NCBI GenBank assembly: GCA_944989445.1 | Contig: CALYLW010001400.1 | Span: 64,167 to 128,166 of the forward strand | Origin: Ampullaceana balthica | Lineage: Eukaryota > Mollusca > Gastropoda > Lymnaeidae | DNA: 64,000 bases | Reading direction: 5' to 3' | Part shown: in pieces, positions 23,109-38,100 of the stretch | Position numbering within the stretch: position 1 is the stretch's first letter | Layout of the letters: the number at the start of each line of letters is the position of its first letter | Notes under the pieces: generated by a model | Seen by the model: the letters and a program-made list of their open reading frames with translations, nothing else | Databases searched by the model: none | What the model was told of the DNA's origin: nothing | Program-made: the position numbers and the translations under genes

Positions 23109-26100
23109 CTGGGAATAGAAATCACGTGACACATAAAATTTGACCTAACATGTGTCATAACATGTGACATAAAGTGTTACATACCATATTACATGTAACA
23201 TAACACGTGACATTACAAACATATGACATAACCTATGACATAGCGTGTGATATGACATGTGTCATATGCTGTGACATAACATTTGACATACCATGTGAGG
23301 TCAGTCTTTTTTTTATTTTGTTATTCGTGAAACTGATGGTGATTAGTCACGTGACAGTGAATACCTTTCAGTATAGGAACAGAAATATTCTAAAGACAGA
23401 CATTTTCCCGGCTGACCTTCATACAAGACCTACCATTGAATGACGTCAACACTTATATCCAGTCAATTCAACCATTCCCTTTCCTCAAATGTCTATTTGA
23501 CAATTATTAGTTGGGATGTACATTCAGTTTGGTAGACCCGCCGTGTACCAAGCTGCTGAATATTCAATCTCATTGAAGTTGTCTTCTGTCAGTGCGGTAT
23601 TAAATGCATACAACATACATGAGATGATGACTACAATACACACAGAAGTGAATCTTGGAAATCGATGGATCCGTGGTACACCGACCCCTGGCCCCTGATA
23701 TAAACTATAAAAGAACCACTGAGATTCATACCACCAAGGAACATGAGGTCAAGGACGACCACACGGAATAAGATAGTGTCTGTGGTTCATTACTTACTGA
23801 AATCTTCCATCCAAAGAGAGGAATGCACCCAGCGATGGTGACGGTGACCAGAGCGATGGTCAGGGTTGCCATGGTGCTGATGATGATATTGGTGGTGGCC
23901 AGAGTCAGTACGAAGAAGGCCAGGCACACGCCAATGATGATGCCTTGTAAAGCTGACTTGGCCAGGGCCTTGAGAGTAGCACACATTAACATTAGAAGAA
24001 ACTTTAGAATAAACACTATATCCCCAGCCACTAAATTATTATAAACACTATATCCCCAGCCACTAAATTATTATAAACACTATATCCCCAGCCACTAAAT
24101 TATTATAAACACTATATCCCCAGCCACTAAATTATTATAAACACTATATCCCCAGCCACTAAATTATTATAAACACTATATCCCCAGCCACTAAATTATT
24201 ATAAACACTATATCCCCAGCCACTAAATTATTATAAACACTATATCCCCAGCCACTAAATTATTATAAACACTATATCCCCAGCCACTAAATTATTATAA
24301 ACACTATATCCCCAGCCACTAAATTATTATAAACACTATATCCCCAGCCACTAAATTATTATAAACACTATATCCCCAGCCACTAAATTATTATAAACAC
24401 TATATCCCCAGCCACTAAATTATTATAAACACTATATCCCCAGCCACTAAATTATTATAAACACTATATCCCCAGCCACTAAATTATTATAAACACTATA
24501 AACCCAGCCACTAAATTATTATAAACACTATATCCCCAGCCACTAAACTATTATAAACACTATATCCCCAGCCACTAAATTATTATAAACACTATATCCC
24601 CAGCCACTAAATTATTATAAACACTATATCCCCAGCCACTAAATTATTATAAACACTATATCCCCAGCCACTAAATTATTATAAACACTATATCCCCAGC
24701 CACTAAATTATTATAAACACTATATCCCCAGCCACTAAATTATTATAAACACTATATCCACAGCCACTAAATTATTATAAACATTATATCCCCAGACATT
24801 AAATTATTATAAACATTATATCCCCAGCCACTAAATTATTATAAACATTATATCCCCAGCCACTAAATTATTATAAACATTATATCCCCAGCCACTAAAT
24901 TATTATAAACATTATATCCCCCCCCCCAAAACCGGGGCCACTAATTTATTAGCTTGTAAAAAATATTGTAGGAAATTTAAAAACACACTTTGGGACAATA
25001 ATTAAACTGAGATTTTTCCAATTTACACACTGTAACACAACACACGCGCACGCAGACAGACACTGTCATGCACAGTAATACACACACGCACGCAGACAGA
25101 CACACAAGCACGCAGACGCACACGCACGCAGACAGCCACACAGGCACGCAGACACACACGCACGCAGACAGCCACAGAGGCACGCAGACACACACGCACG
25201 CAGACAGACACACAGGCACGCAGACACACGTTCCACTTACTTCTTGTCTTTTAAACTCATGCCAGGCGTTTTGGCCAGGTGTGAACTGAAACCCGGCTTG
25301 GATGGACGGAGGTAATTTTCTCACCTGAATACGGAGAGTAGCATAGACAACGTTCGGATCTTTATGTAATTGTAATAGTTAAAGTTTGGATCGTTCAATA
25401 ACAAAATATTTTATTTTGTTTATATATCATCGTGCAAAAACGGCCTTTTTTATTCACCTTGTATAGAGACGAATTTTGATAGCAATAAATATTAATGTTG
25501 GTGAAATGCGAGTTTATTTGGACAGCTGTTTAACCTTTGTGTCTTCATTCATTACCAGAGGTCACCGCTGAAATAATTGATATCTGTGCAACAACTGTCG
25601 TCCGATTACGGTTCTTTACATTATTGATATTAAGCCGTTTATCAAAACGTTTGTACATCGAGTCTCTGATTGAAGAATTGATGTTTGTTCATGTAGTGTG
25701 TAACGAGTGCTGCCAATGGCAATAAAACGGCCTGATCATATAAATGTATACGTTTACAAATAGTCCTATTTATTGATTTTATCAATGACACACAGATTGA
25801 TCAAATGGCCTATCGACTGACCCAATGACCTACAGATTGATCAAATGGCCTATCGACTGACCCAATGACCTACTGAATGACCTAACGACCTACCATTTCG
25901 TTGACATATTTCTCCCAAGCGTCATAAATCTCCAGTCCTGCGTTGAAATCTTTGGTGCCAAAAACCAGATTAGTCTTAATCTCGACACCAGCATACTTGA
26001 GGCGTGTTCCGTAGTACTTGCCTACAGGAGAGTGGGGGGGGGTGCAAGGGGATTATTAGTATTATTTATCAAAACATTTATTTCATTTACATTTCAAAAT

Positions 26101-29100
26101 ACTTTTTAAAAAAATATCAGTTGTACACTCACACTTTGTGGTTCAAACAAATTATTTTTATGTCTGCCCCTTTTAGTTTAAACTTTCCAAAAATAAAAAC
26201 CAATGATTATAATAATGGAGTCGTCAACATTGAAATGCCAGTAAGTAATTACCAGGGTTGGACAAGATGGCCGACGTATCGAATGTTGCCCTACTCTCTC
26301 CCAGCAACACTGAGTAGGTCCCGTACTCCGGTAGAAAGTTGCCCCTGTAGCCGTCATTTAGCCAATAAGACTTAACCGTCTGTTGAAATAAGAGCACAAT
26401 TTATTTTACTATTTTTTAGTAACACACAAACTATGGGTATCATTTTACGCAACTACACTTTCACATTTCAATTATAATTTAAAAAATATATATATAAATA
26501 ATTATATGGTGACAAAGGGAAGCTATTGATGTAAACACGAAATGACTTTACATATGTAGATTATTTCCCTTTCAACGTTAAGAACGGCATGTCTAAGTCT
26601 AACACCTCTAACTACACACCGAATTGTGACGATGAGTTTACCTCAAAATATCTGTAGAAGCGCTCGCCCACCACTGAGGTGTTGTAAAGATTTGTGTGTG
26701 TCTTGAAGAACTCGATGTATTTAATCTGAGATGTTGGTAAGGACAAGTCAAGCCGTGTGTTGTTCAGTGTGTTGTACAGTGTGTTGTACAGTGTGTTGTT
26801 CTCACCTTCTTTCTGGAGAAAAAAACAAAACAAAACAAAAATAACAAAAATACACAAACAAAATATGCAATGAAAACAATAAATTTGAGATTTATTTTTA
26901 AACTAACACGACAGTAGACGTTTCGGCTGATGACGTCATCAGTACAATAACATAAAATAGGTACTTACATAAGTAATATTTAAATTCTTAAAACATATTA
27001 TTAATATCATAAAATATTTATGTAAAATAAAATATGTGTGATAAGGATGTGCAAAATCACATACATATAATCATGTATATGTGTGATAAAGCAGCCCAAA
27101 CTGACCTTCATATAATCATTCATATGTGTGATGAAGCAGTCCAGATCAACTTGATTGGTAACTGGGTCACGCTTTAAATGGAGGAGTTGGTTGTCAGGTG
27201 AGTTTCTGATTCTCTCACACATTTCCTGACAACAAAACAAACTCGTATTATTCTCTCACACATTTCCTGACAACAAAACAAACTCGTATTATCCTCTCAC
27301 ACATTTCCTGACAACAAAACAAACTCGTATTATTCTCTCACACATTTCCTGACAACAAAACAAACTCGTATTATCCTATCACACATTTCCTGACAACAAA
27401 ACAAACTCGTATTATTCTCTCACACATTTCCTGACAGCAAAACAAACTCGTATTATTCTCTCACACATTTCCTGACAGCAAAACAAACTCGTATTATCCT
27501 CTCACACATTTCATGACAACAACAAAAATTCGTATTATTCTCTCACACATTTCCTGACAACAAAACAAACTCGTATTATTCTCTCACATATTTCCTGACA
27601 ACAAAACAAACTCGTATTATTCTCTCACACATTTCCTGACAACAAAACAAACTCGTATTATCCTATCACACATTTCCTGACAACAAAACAAACTCGTATT
27701 ATTCTCTCACACATTTCCTGACAGCAAAACAAACTCGTATTATTCTCTCACACATTTCCTGACAGCAAAACAAACTCGTATTATCCTCTCACACATTTCA
27801 TGACAACAACAAAAATTCGTATTATTCTCTCACACATTTCCTGACAACAAAACAAACTCGTATTATTCTCTCACATATTTCCTGACAACAAAACAAACTC
27901 GTATTATTCTCTCACACATTTCCTGACAACAAAACAAACTCGTATTATCCTATCACACATTTCCTGACAACAAAACAAACTCGTATTATTCTCTCACACA
28001 TTTCCTGACAACAAAACAAACTCGTATTATTCTCTCTCACATTTCCTGACAACAAAACAAACTCGTATTATTCTCTCACACATTTCCTGACAATAAAACA
28101 AACTCTATTATTCTCTCACACATTTCCTGACAACAAAATAAACTCGTATTATTCTCTAACACATTTCCTGACAACAAAACAAACTCGTATTATTCTCTCA
28201 CACATTTCCTGACAACAAAACAAACTCGTATTATTCTCTCACACATTTCCTGACAACAAAACAAACTCGTATTATCCTCTCACACATTTAATGACAACAA
28301 AACAAACTCGTATTATTCTCTCACAAATTTCCTGACAACAAAACAAACTCGTATTATCCTCTCACAAATTTCCTGACAACGAAACAAACTCGTATTATCC
28401 TATCACACATTTCCTGACAACAAAACAAACTCGTATTATCCTCTCACACATTTCCTGACAACAAAACAAACTCGTAGTTTTAACACCTTTTTTTAAAAAT
28501 TATGTGTCGACATATGGACTCAACAAAGAAATAGTTTTGACATAATAAAGAAGACCAAAAAGAAATCTAGACAATTAATCGAAGGTGGAGGAAAATTGTA
28601 TGCTCTACTTTTATTTTAAAAAATCTAACGCTTTCCATTGCTATTTTTTAATTATTTTTTTTTAATTTTCTAATTTGAAGGTGGTCATTTATTTTGACAG
28701 GCCATACCGTATTGTTTACCGCATCACATATCAATGAATAAAAAATGTACACTGCAAATAGTGTACAGGGGGACATAATAAAAAATGATAAAGTTTACTA
28801 ATTTAATTGCCGATAGATTTTTTAGTAGGTACAGTGTATGAGCAATAGACGTCACTGGGACGTGAGGGTTAAGGTTTGGTTAGTAGGTACAGTGTATGAG
28901 CAATAGACGTCACTGGGACGTAAGGGTTAAGGTTTGGTTAGTAGTTATTATAATAATCTATGAACAACAGACTTACAAATAGAGTCAACTGAGAGGTTCA
29001 GGCTAGAGTTACAATGGTAGCTATAATCTATAAGATTTATCAATACTGCTACTTAGAATTTAATTAGGTTAAATTAGTAGTGAAATTCTATGACTAGTAG

Positions 29101-32100
29101 ACTTACCAAGAGAGCTAACTGAGAAATTATTGGGTTGAGGTCAAACGAGTTGTCCCACACTGTCTTTCCTTTACATTTGTAATCGGTTTTGTGGCAGTCA
29201 CTGATGTCTTGTTCTTTTAGTCCAAACGATATGACAACCTGGAACAAAAGACATCGATACTAATATGTCTAATACGATTACGATATGACAACCTGGAACA
29301 AGAGACATCGATACTAATATGTCTAATACGATTACGATATGACAACGTTGAACAAGAGACATCGATACTAAAAGGAAGACTATACAACAACGTGAAACAC
29401 GAGTCATCGATACCTAGACATTTGACGCAACCAGCTGGGACATGTCGACGAGATGTTCTTCTGTATTTTATCTTATCTTCGTATCTTGTTCATACGGACG
29501 CGCCTTTTATACAGAAGATTATTGAGTCCTACGCTTATCTATGTTTTTTGCCTAGTCTTGATGTTTATTGTGGTTGTTTAATGTGCTAATGGCTAATGTG
29601 CTAATGGCTAATGTGCTAATGGCTAATGTGCTAATGGCTAATGTGCTAATGGCTAATTTGCTAATGGCTAATGTGCTAATGTGCTAATGGCTGCTAACTG
29701 CTAATCCTTTCTCTGTTCTATTATTCACACGATTATCTTGTCCATGTTCGTTAATATACGATGTGAATTTAGTTTGAACAATTTTGTTTATTTCTTGATG
29801 GGCTACTAATAAAAGTATTTACCAAAACGTATACAACAGTTTGTTGTCTAATAATAAAGATTTACATTTAACCTTCTATGTTCAACAATCTTTTATGTAG
29901 CATGTACTCGTTAGAAAGCTTCATCGCAGTCCCGCTCTCTGTACAGTGACATTGTATTTAACCTCAAACATGCTCAATACTTGTTCCTCCACAACGTCTT
30001 TACCAACACGGAACATTCTCAGATATTTCTAAAGTCCTCGAGAATAAGAGCCAATCTACTTACTGTTGTTACAATTATTGCTACAACTATTGCTACAACT
30101 ATTGGTACATTCATTGCTACAACTTTTGCTACAGCCACTGCTGCAAGTACTGTTACAGCCACTGCTGCAAGTACTGTTACAGACACTGCTGCAAGTACTG
30201 TTACAGCCACTGCTGCAAGTACTGTTACAGTCACTGCTGCAAGTACTGTTACAGCCACTGCTGCAAGTACTGTTACAGCAACTGCTGCAAGTACTGCTAC
30301 AGCCACTGCTGCAAGTACTGTTACAGCCATTGCTGCAAGTACTGCTACAGCAACTGCTGCAAGTACTGTTACAGCCACATTTTCAACGACAGCTACATCC
30401 ACTACTAAGTAAGTTTTACCTTGACATTTTTATCATCTAAACCCTGTTTGAAAGCTCCGTTGTTGATTTGATCAGCCTCATAATAATTGTTTCCATTCTT
30501 GTAAAGTTGAGTCTGAAATTTTAAATAAACTCACATATGTAAGAATACAGAGTCCCCAAAAAGTTCGATGCTTAGATTTTTGACAATAGAATGGATATAT
30601 ATTTTGTGTAATTTACGGGTTCCCAACTTATGGGTCGTGGCCCCCAAGGGAGTCGCACAGGGTTTTCTGAGGGGTCGTAAACTTATACAATAGATTAACA
30701 AAATAGTCAGCATAATGCAATTTTTATTTTTAATGATGTCTTGATTTGATATGCTGTGAATCGTGTTTTTGAAATGAAAGATGAAATCAAGTTGCTCCTG
30801 GAAGTCAATGTAAGCCTGACCATTTGATATATTTTAACAACAAAACTTGGTTGAAGAGAGTAGCATATTTAGTAAATATATTAGAGTAGGAAAACAGATC
30901 CAACTTGAAACTTGAGGGAAAGAAAACCAACTTCATCGAATTTCACGATAATCTAGAACATTTTTATCCAAGCTGCAGAAATGTCGAAGAAAACTAAATC
31001 TTGGACACAATCCCATATTTGAGAAACTCTGCGCTGTGTTAGTGGTAGATGAATCTGAAGGAGCAAAAAACGAATACAGTGGAACGTCTTATAAAGAGCA
31101 CCTCTCATGAGTAATTCGCATAACGAGCAAAAATTGTGAAAAAGTTGCTCTCTTAACGAGCGACATTTCGCATTACGAGTTTCGCAAAACAAGGGAAGTC
31201 CCTTTTTCCCGATATTCATCAGTGAGCCGGGACTTCCACCCCGATGCATTAGTTTGTGTTAAGCACTCGGTCTGTTAGTGTATTGTTTTTGTGAGTGATC
31301 TCCCGTTCTTACAAATTGTGTATTCGGACTGTATTCGTAATTTTTTTATGTGCAGCGTTTAATAACATGTACAAAAATGTGTTCGAAAAAAAAGCAACAC
31401 AAGAAGACAATCATAAGAGAGAAAAATAACTGATGAAATGAAACGTACAATCATTGTAAAGCGAGAACAAGGTGTGAGTGTGGCTAATCTAGCGAGAACA
31501 AGTTGTGAGTGTGGCTAATCTAGCGAGAACAAGTTGTGAGTGTGGCTAATCTAGCGAACACTTACAATCGGTCAACATCAACGATCTGCACTATTCTCAA
31601 GAACAAAAACAAAATTAAGGAGATGGATGCTTCAAATGGAGTGTCAAGAATGTCTACGAAACGGTTACGACACATTTTCGTCAAATTTTGAAGCGTCAGC
31701 CAAAACACATGTCTTTAGACAGTTTTCTAGTTAAAAAGGATTAATTATTTGTCATAAATTCGTATTTTCATTTTAAATTTTTGTTTTAAATCTAAATTGT
31801 ATTCCAAGTTGTTACACTCCTTAACAATTCATAAGTAATTTTATTTTAATAAATGTTAAAAATTTCTTTTTGAAAAATGATTAATTTTTCATCTTGGAAC
31901 GCATTATCGTATTTCACGTTGATTTGTATGGGAAGATAAGATAGAATGCTTCGTTTAACGAGTGTTACGCTTAACGAGTGATATTCTGGAACGAATTATA
32001 CTCGTTATGAGAGGTACCACTGTATTTGAATGAGACTACTGTAGATTTCGAGTCCATAGAAAACAAACTCAAGCGTTACTTCTTGAGCTGAAAGAAGAAG

Positions 32101-35100
32101 AAACTCCATTGATACGAAATCCATTCTCTGCTTCCCTTGTTGTAGCCAGCAGCATTGCCAAGAAATAACAAGTTGAGTTCTTGGATTTGCGGCATTATTT
32201 CTGAGCATGTAACAAATGAAAAATTCATAATTCAATTCTGGTGTGGTGTATATCATTCATACCACAATGGCACGATGCTTGCCTTTCGAACAGTGCCATT
32301 CGTTTCTGGAAATCTCATCAAGAGAAATAAATGTTGAGAATGACATGAGGTGGACGTTCATGAAAACTCACCGCGAATTTTGACGTGGTTAGTAAAGTAA
32401 AGAACTTTCAACCAGCGCAATATATTAATTTTTAAACAAATGCATAATAACATTACCTTAAAATCAATTTTTTTTTGTATAAACCTAATTAAAATGTTCA
32501 TTTGTGTGGGTGGAGTGTTTGCATGATTCAGTGTGTACGTGAGTTTGTGTGTGTGTGCATGATTGAGTGTGTGTGTTCGTGAGTGTATGTGTTCGTGAGT
32601 TTGTATTTACGTGATTGTGAGTGTACGTGAGTTTGTGTGTGTGTGTGCATGCATGATTGATTGTGTGTGTTCGTCAGTGTGTGTGTACGTTTACGTGATT
32701 GTGTGTGTACGTGTACGTGATTGTGTGTGTACGTGATTGTGTGTGTACGTGATGTGTGTGTACGTGATTGTGTGTGTACGTGTTACGTGATTGTGTGTGT
32801 ACGTGATTGTGTGTGTACGTGTGTGTACGTGATTGTGTGTGTACGTGATGTGTACGTGATTGTGTGTGTACGTGATTGTGTGTGTACGTGTTACGTGATT
32901 GTGTGTGTGTACGTGTGTACGTGATTGTGTGTGTACGTGATTGTGTGTGTACGTGATTGTGTGTGTACGTGATTTGTGTGTACGTGATTGTGTGTGTACG
33001 TGATTGTGTGTGTACGTGATTGTGTGTGTACGTGATTGTGTGTGTACGTTTGTGTACGTGATTGTGTGTGTACATGATTGTGTGTGTACTGTGTGTGTAC
33101 GTGATTGTGTGTGTACGTGATTGTGTGTGTACGTGTGTACGTGATTGTGTGTGTACGTGATTGTGTGTACGTGATTGTGTGTGTACGTGAGTGTGTGTCT
33201 TCGTGAATGTGTCTTCGTGAGTATGTGTGTACGGGTACGTGAGTGTGTTTGTTAGTGATTGTGTGTGTACGTGAGTGTGTGTATACGTTTACCTGAGTGT
33301 GTGTATTGGTACGTGATTGTGTGTGTACGTGAGTATGTGTGTGTACGTGAGTGTGTGTGTGAGTACGTGAGTGTGTGTGTGAGTACGTGAGTGTGTGTGT
33401 GAGTACGTGAGTGTGTGAGAGTACGTGAGTGTGTGTGTGAGTACGTGAGTGTGTGTGAGTACGTGAGTGTGTGTGTGAGACATGTACTGTCGTTTCTCAT
33501 CAACTCACCGGTTTCTCTGATGTGGAGATCTTTGAGATAAAGTAGAAGGAAGCTGCGATGATGACGACATTGAGTCCAATAAATGCCCACCTTCCCCCCT
33601 TGTGGGTGACGGCCCTGTGGTAAGGTCCCCTGAAGAATCGCACGACCATATTCGGCCTGTGTCCAGTCTTGCTCTGGTCTTTCTTGGCGCACGGGTAGAT
33701 TCGACTGTTGCTACACAGCCGGAAACATGGCCAGGTCCAGGTATCCCACTTCTGTCACGTGTTAAACACGGTCATAAATATAAGTGATCAATAGTTCTAT
33801 AGGATTATTTATTTATTGTTAAAGGGGGAGGGTGGGGGTCTCAAACATAAAACAACAAGTGGACTGGAACAACCACACCGAGTCCTGTAAACCAATATCA
33901 TTTGACATCTAAAACAATTTTAATTTTTGAAACGTCATGCCACACTCCCACGACACGTGATGTTAACACACCACACCAACACACCAGGTGTGTTAATACA
34001 ACGCTCCCACACACCAGGTGATGTTAACGCAACACACCCACACACACCAGGTGATGTTAACGCAACACCCACACATCAGGTGAAGTTATGTCTATTTGTA
34101 TGATAAACATATTTCTTACCCCCTCTCCCCCCCATTCCAGTGTGTCCCATTCCAGTGTGTTAAAGAGTATTCAGCCATTTACCTGATTAAATTTGGAGAT
34201 ATGTTGGTAAAGAACGTTAGAGTTGGTGAGTTTCTGAGATTCGAACCCACGTCTTTTATCTTATCTTATCTATACAGACGCTCCTTCTATGCAGAAGATA
34301 GTTGCGTCCACAGACCATGACAGATGATGTTGGCAAGTGATGCAGCTTTCACAGGCCACGGCTTTGTGGGTTCCACGCATTACCCAGCCGCCTAACTACA
34401 TGTAGTGTTAGGTACCCATTCGGAGCGGGGTGACTCAGGGACGCCCTGGGCCCCGGGAACAAACCCTTGCCTTCACACGGATTCGAACCCATGACCATCG
34501 GTACGACAGTCCAGTGCGCTGCCACTCGACCACCGCGTCCACGTCTTTTATATTAATTCCAATAACCTCCAGATGATCGTCTGGCCTTGAAGGATGAAAT
34601 AGTTCACGAGAGGCCAGGTCTTAGGGACACAAATCAATAAAATCTGACCTTGCCCAAGTTTTCTGTTATCGATTTTATTCTTTTGTTTTCCGTAATCAGT
34701 TTATTTAAATGACTGAGCAAACAATGCAAGAAATGAAGATTGTTTTATTCTCTTGTTACTTGAGGCCGACTATCAAGAGATAAGGGCCAGGCTTTTATAC
34801 AATTTTCTTTTATCGCTCTGTTTGGTTTTTTCCCGCCTTCATTACAAGAGAGCAGCTAACATATCGACACAATTCACAGCTGTTTATGTCGCTTCGTTAG
34901 ATGAAAGATCTTTATTCTTGTTTATTCACAAGTACACAACACTTTATTTTTCAAATTTAATGGTAAGCTACCGGGAAATTTTAAGGAACTCGGCTACTGA
35001 CAGATAGTAGTTCTGACAGGCGGTACATTTGATTGACGGTACTTCTGATTGACGGTACTTCAGATTGACGGTACTTCTGACAGGCGGTACTTGTGATTGA

Positions 35101-38100
35101 CGGTAATTCTGATTGCCGGTACTTCTGAAAGGTGGTACTTCTGATAGGCAGTATTTCTGATTGACGGTACTTTTGATTGACGGTACTTCTGACAGGCGGT
35201 ACTTCTGATTGGCGGTACTTCTGACGGCGGTACTTCCGATTGATGGTACTTCTGATTGACTGTACTTCTGATTAACAGAACTTCTGATTGACAGTACTTC
35301 TGACAGAAGGTACTACTGCCAAGATAAAGAACTGATAGAGATATTTCTTAGACCCAGACCTGCAGTGGCAGCAAGAAAAAATTCTTCTATGAGCAGATAT
35401 TATACAAGACAGGAAACTCAACAGAATTTTACTGTAAAGAAATGTCCTGCCTCTTGGTTTGGTCATGTGATTAGAATCAAGAGAAATTATTTCCCGTGAT
35501 TTGCGATTCATTAAAACCGTCATGTAGATGGTACATGGCAGATGGGAGGGCAGATGGGAGGTTAGATGGTACATGGCAGATGGGAGGGCAGATGGGAGGT
35601 TAGATGGTACATGGCAGATGGGATGGCAGATGGCTAGGTCATGTCCATTGAATGACAGATGGAAGAATGCCATAGAATTTGCCCTAATCAGAACTTGCAG
35701 ATGGCTAAAGACACGGGTCACCAACACTTCATATATAGAGACATCTGCAAGTGAGACTTGATGGCTACTGGTATGGACGCTGCAAGTGAGACCTGATGGC
35801 TACTGGTATGGACGCTGCAAGTGAGACCTGATGGCTACTGGTATGGATGTGGATAACTGGGAAAACCTGGCTCAGCACAGGACTAAGGATGGTGAGGAAC
35901 AATGAAGTATTGCTGTGGATCAGACAAGAGAAACCAGGAAACTAAAAGACAAAAATTCGTGTCCGGCACAACCTAATTTAACTTAATTGACGAGTTGTAA
36001 TCTACAACTATTGTAGTCTGCTCTTCCAGATAGGCCTCCTGGGTTACAGCAAGCAGTGTGGTCCCGTGTAACTTAATCCAAGGGGGGCGTTACCCAATTG
36101 TCTCTCGAGACTATGGGGGGATAGGGGGGAGGGCAGGACAACAACATTTAAAGTTAAATCCACAGAAGAGTTTGATTAAACAATACGACACTTCATTTTA
36201 GGGCCTGTGATTGTCGTAAAAATGACTGTTACATTTAAACCTCCTGGCTTTTGGTGATCTAATCTTTTATACAAAAATGTTTGAATATTAGCCACCAGCC
36301 ACCAATGTTAACTTACACATTCAGTTAACGATGTAGAACGTTTGTTACATTTAACAGTTTGGCATTACTTTATCTAAAATAAGGGCTGTTACTGATTTTA
36401 AAAAAATTGTGTTCGATTAATCGGGAAGAAATTTAATTGATTAATCGATTAATTTCGATTAATTATATTTTTTTATAACGCATAAATAGATCCAGTTAAG
36501 TTGCGATTCATTATTTCGCGAAATCGGTTAAGTCGCGGTAATTTCATAGCTCCCAAATTTTGTGACATAACACTGCAAATTCGTTCTGTTATGCAAGAAA
36601 TAAGGAAGAAAAACATTTTTTTACGTATGCACGTTTAAATAAATAATAATAATACGAAGGAAAAGTATATAAGTAACACAAAATATAAATTCATAATAAA
36701 TATGAAAAAAATTATTAGAAATTTGTTCTTAAATTTTAATCGAATTTTATTCGATCAAACTAAATTTAATCGATTAAATTTTTTAACGTTAATTGATTAA
36801 TTAATCGTTACTTTCAGCAGCCCTACTAACAATGTTAACGCCTGTGATGTTTTGCAGGTAGTAAAGCAGACCTCATATTTAATAATAACAACATTAATTT
36901 CAATGTAGCCCCATGAACACTTCGTTTAATGTATGAGAACCACTGTTCTGACAGAACTGACAAAATGAAGTTGACCTTAGATATGTAACTTTGCGTGAGC
37001 CTGTGTATGATTTGATTTATTAAAGAAAACATCAGTTCGTTTGATATGTAAACTAAAACATTCGTCGAGATTTGTTAGGTAGCAAGTACATATCGTCAGA
37101 AAAATATTAACTTTGACCTTTCAACCGAAGTGACATCATCTTACCTCTGAATGCCATTCAGTACTTTCTTATTCCAGGAAAGTGTTACATTAGCCCAACG
37201 ATTTGTTCGTTTCTGTTTAGTTATCTTATTTACAATTTCTTTTCAACATCCAAATCATTTAATGATATACACAATCGAGGCAAAAACTAAGTATGTAATA
37301 AAAAATGAAAACGAGGTCAGAAAAACTTATGTAATGAGATACACAAACGAGGTCAGAAAAACTTATGTAATGAGATACACAAACGAGGTCAGAAAAACTT
37401 ATGTAATGAGATACACAAACGAGGCATACAACATACGAAAAGAAAAATTAAACCGAGTCCAGAAGAACATATGCAATGAGATATGAAAACCGAGGCCAGA
37501 AGAACATGTAAAGAGTTATGAAAACGAGGTCAGTACTTACTTTGTGGTGGAGGATGACGCAGGTCGGAAAGAAGATGATGGCTGAGAAGAAGTTGAAGAC
37601 GACAAGAACAGACGAGAAGACACCAAACGAGCTGACTGCGAGCAGGGGAGAGAAGGCGTTGGAGACGAAGGCAACAAAAGTCGTCAGTGACGTAATCATC
37701 ATGGACTTGGAAGCTCTGCGGTAGCAGGAACTGGGAGAGAACATTTCAAAGAAACATGTTTTTATATGTTGTGTATGACGTCACAGATATTCGCGCAGAA
37801 TCTTTTAAGGTTGTCAATTTAAGAAAATATGAAACATTCATTAAAGTTAGAGACTTTAAGAAATGTATTTACTCAATTAAAATTGTTATCAATATTCAGA
37901 ATAAAGTCCGTGTTCGATTCTCAAAAAGAGAATTTATTGATCACATTTTGAAGTAAAATTTAAAGGAATTGAAGGTTTCATCTAAGTACAGGGTCACCCT
38001 AAAATAAAACCATCAAGTTCAGTTATCTCGTCTTGCAGTGCCCCGCTAGGAGCAAGGGTTTTCGAGGTAATTTTAAAGCAAGAACTGTGACCAATGTCAT

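Noticed and set aside
27226..28478. CRISPR-like or satellite centromeric array
   Set aside because: No spacers, small size, and the unit is explained by the exon 14 acceptor.
33252..33692. 146-codon - strand frame
   Set aside because: Wrong frame over exon 11 continuing into a GT-rich repeat; the correct frame gives the cytosolic linker and TM7.
34440..34545. tRNA gene
   Set aside because: A and B boxes are present but no full cloverleaf with paired acceptor stem; a longer SINE body follows.
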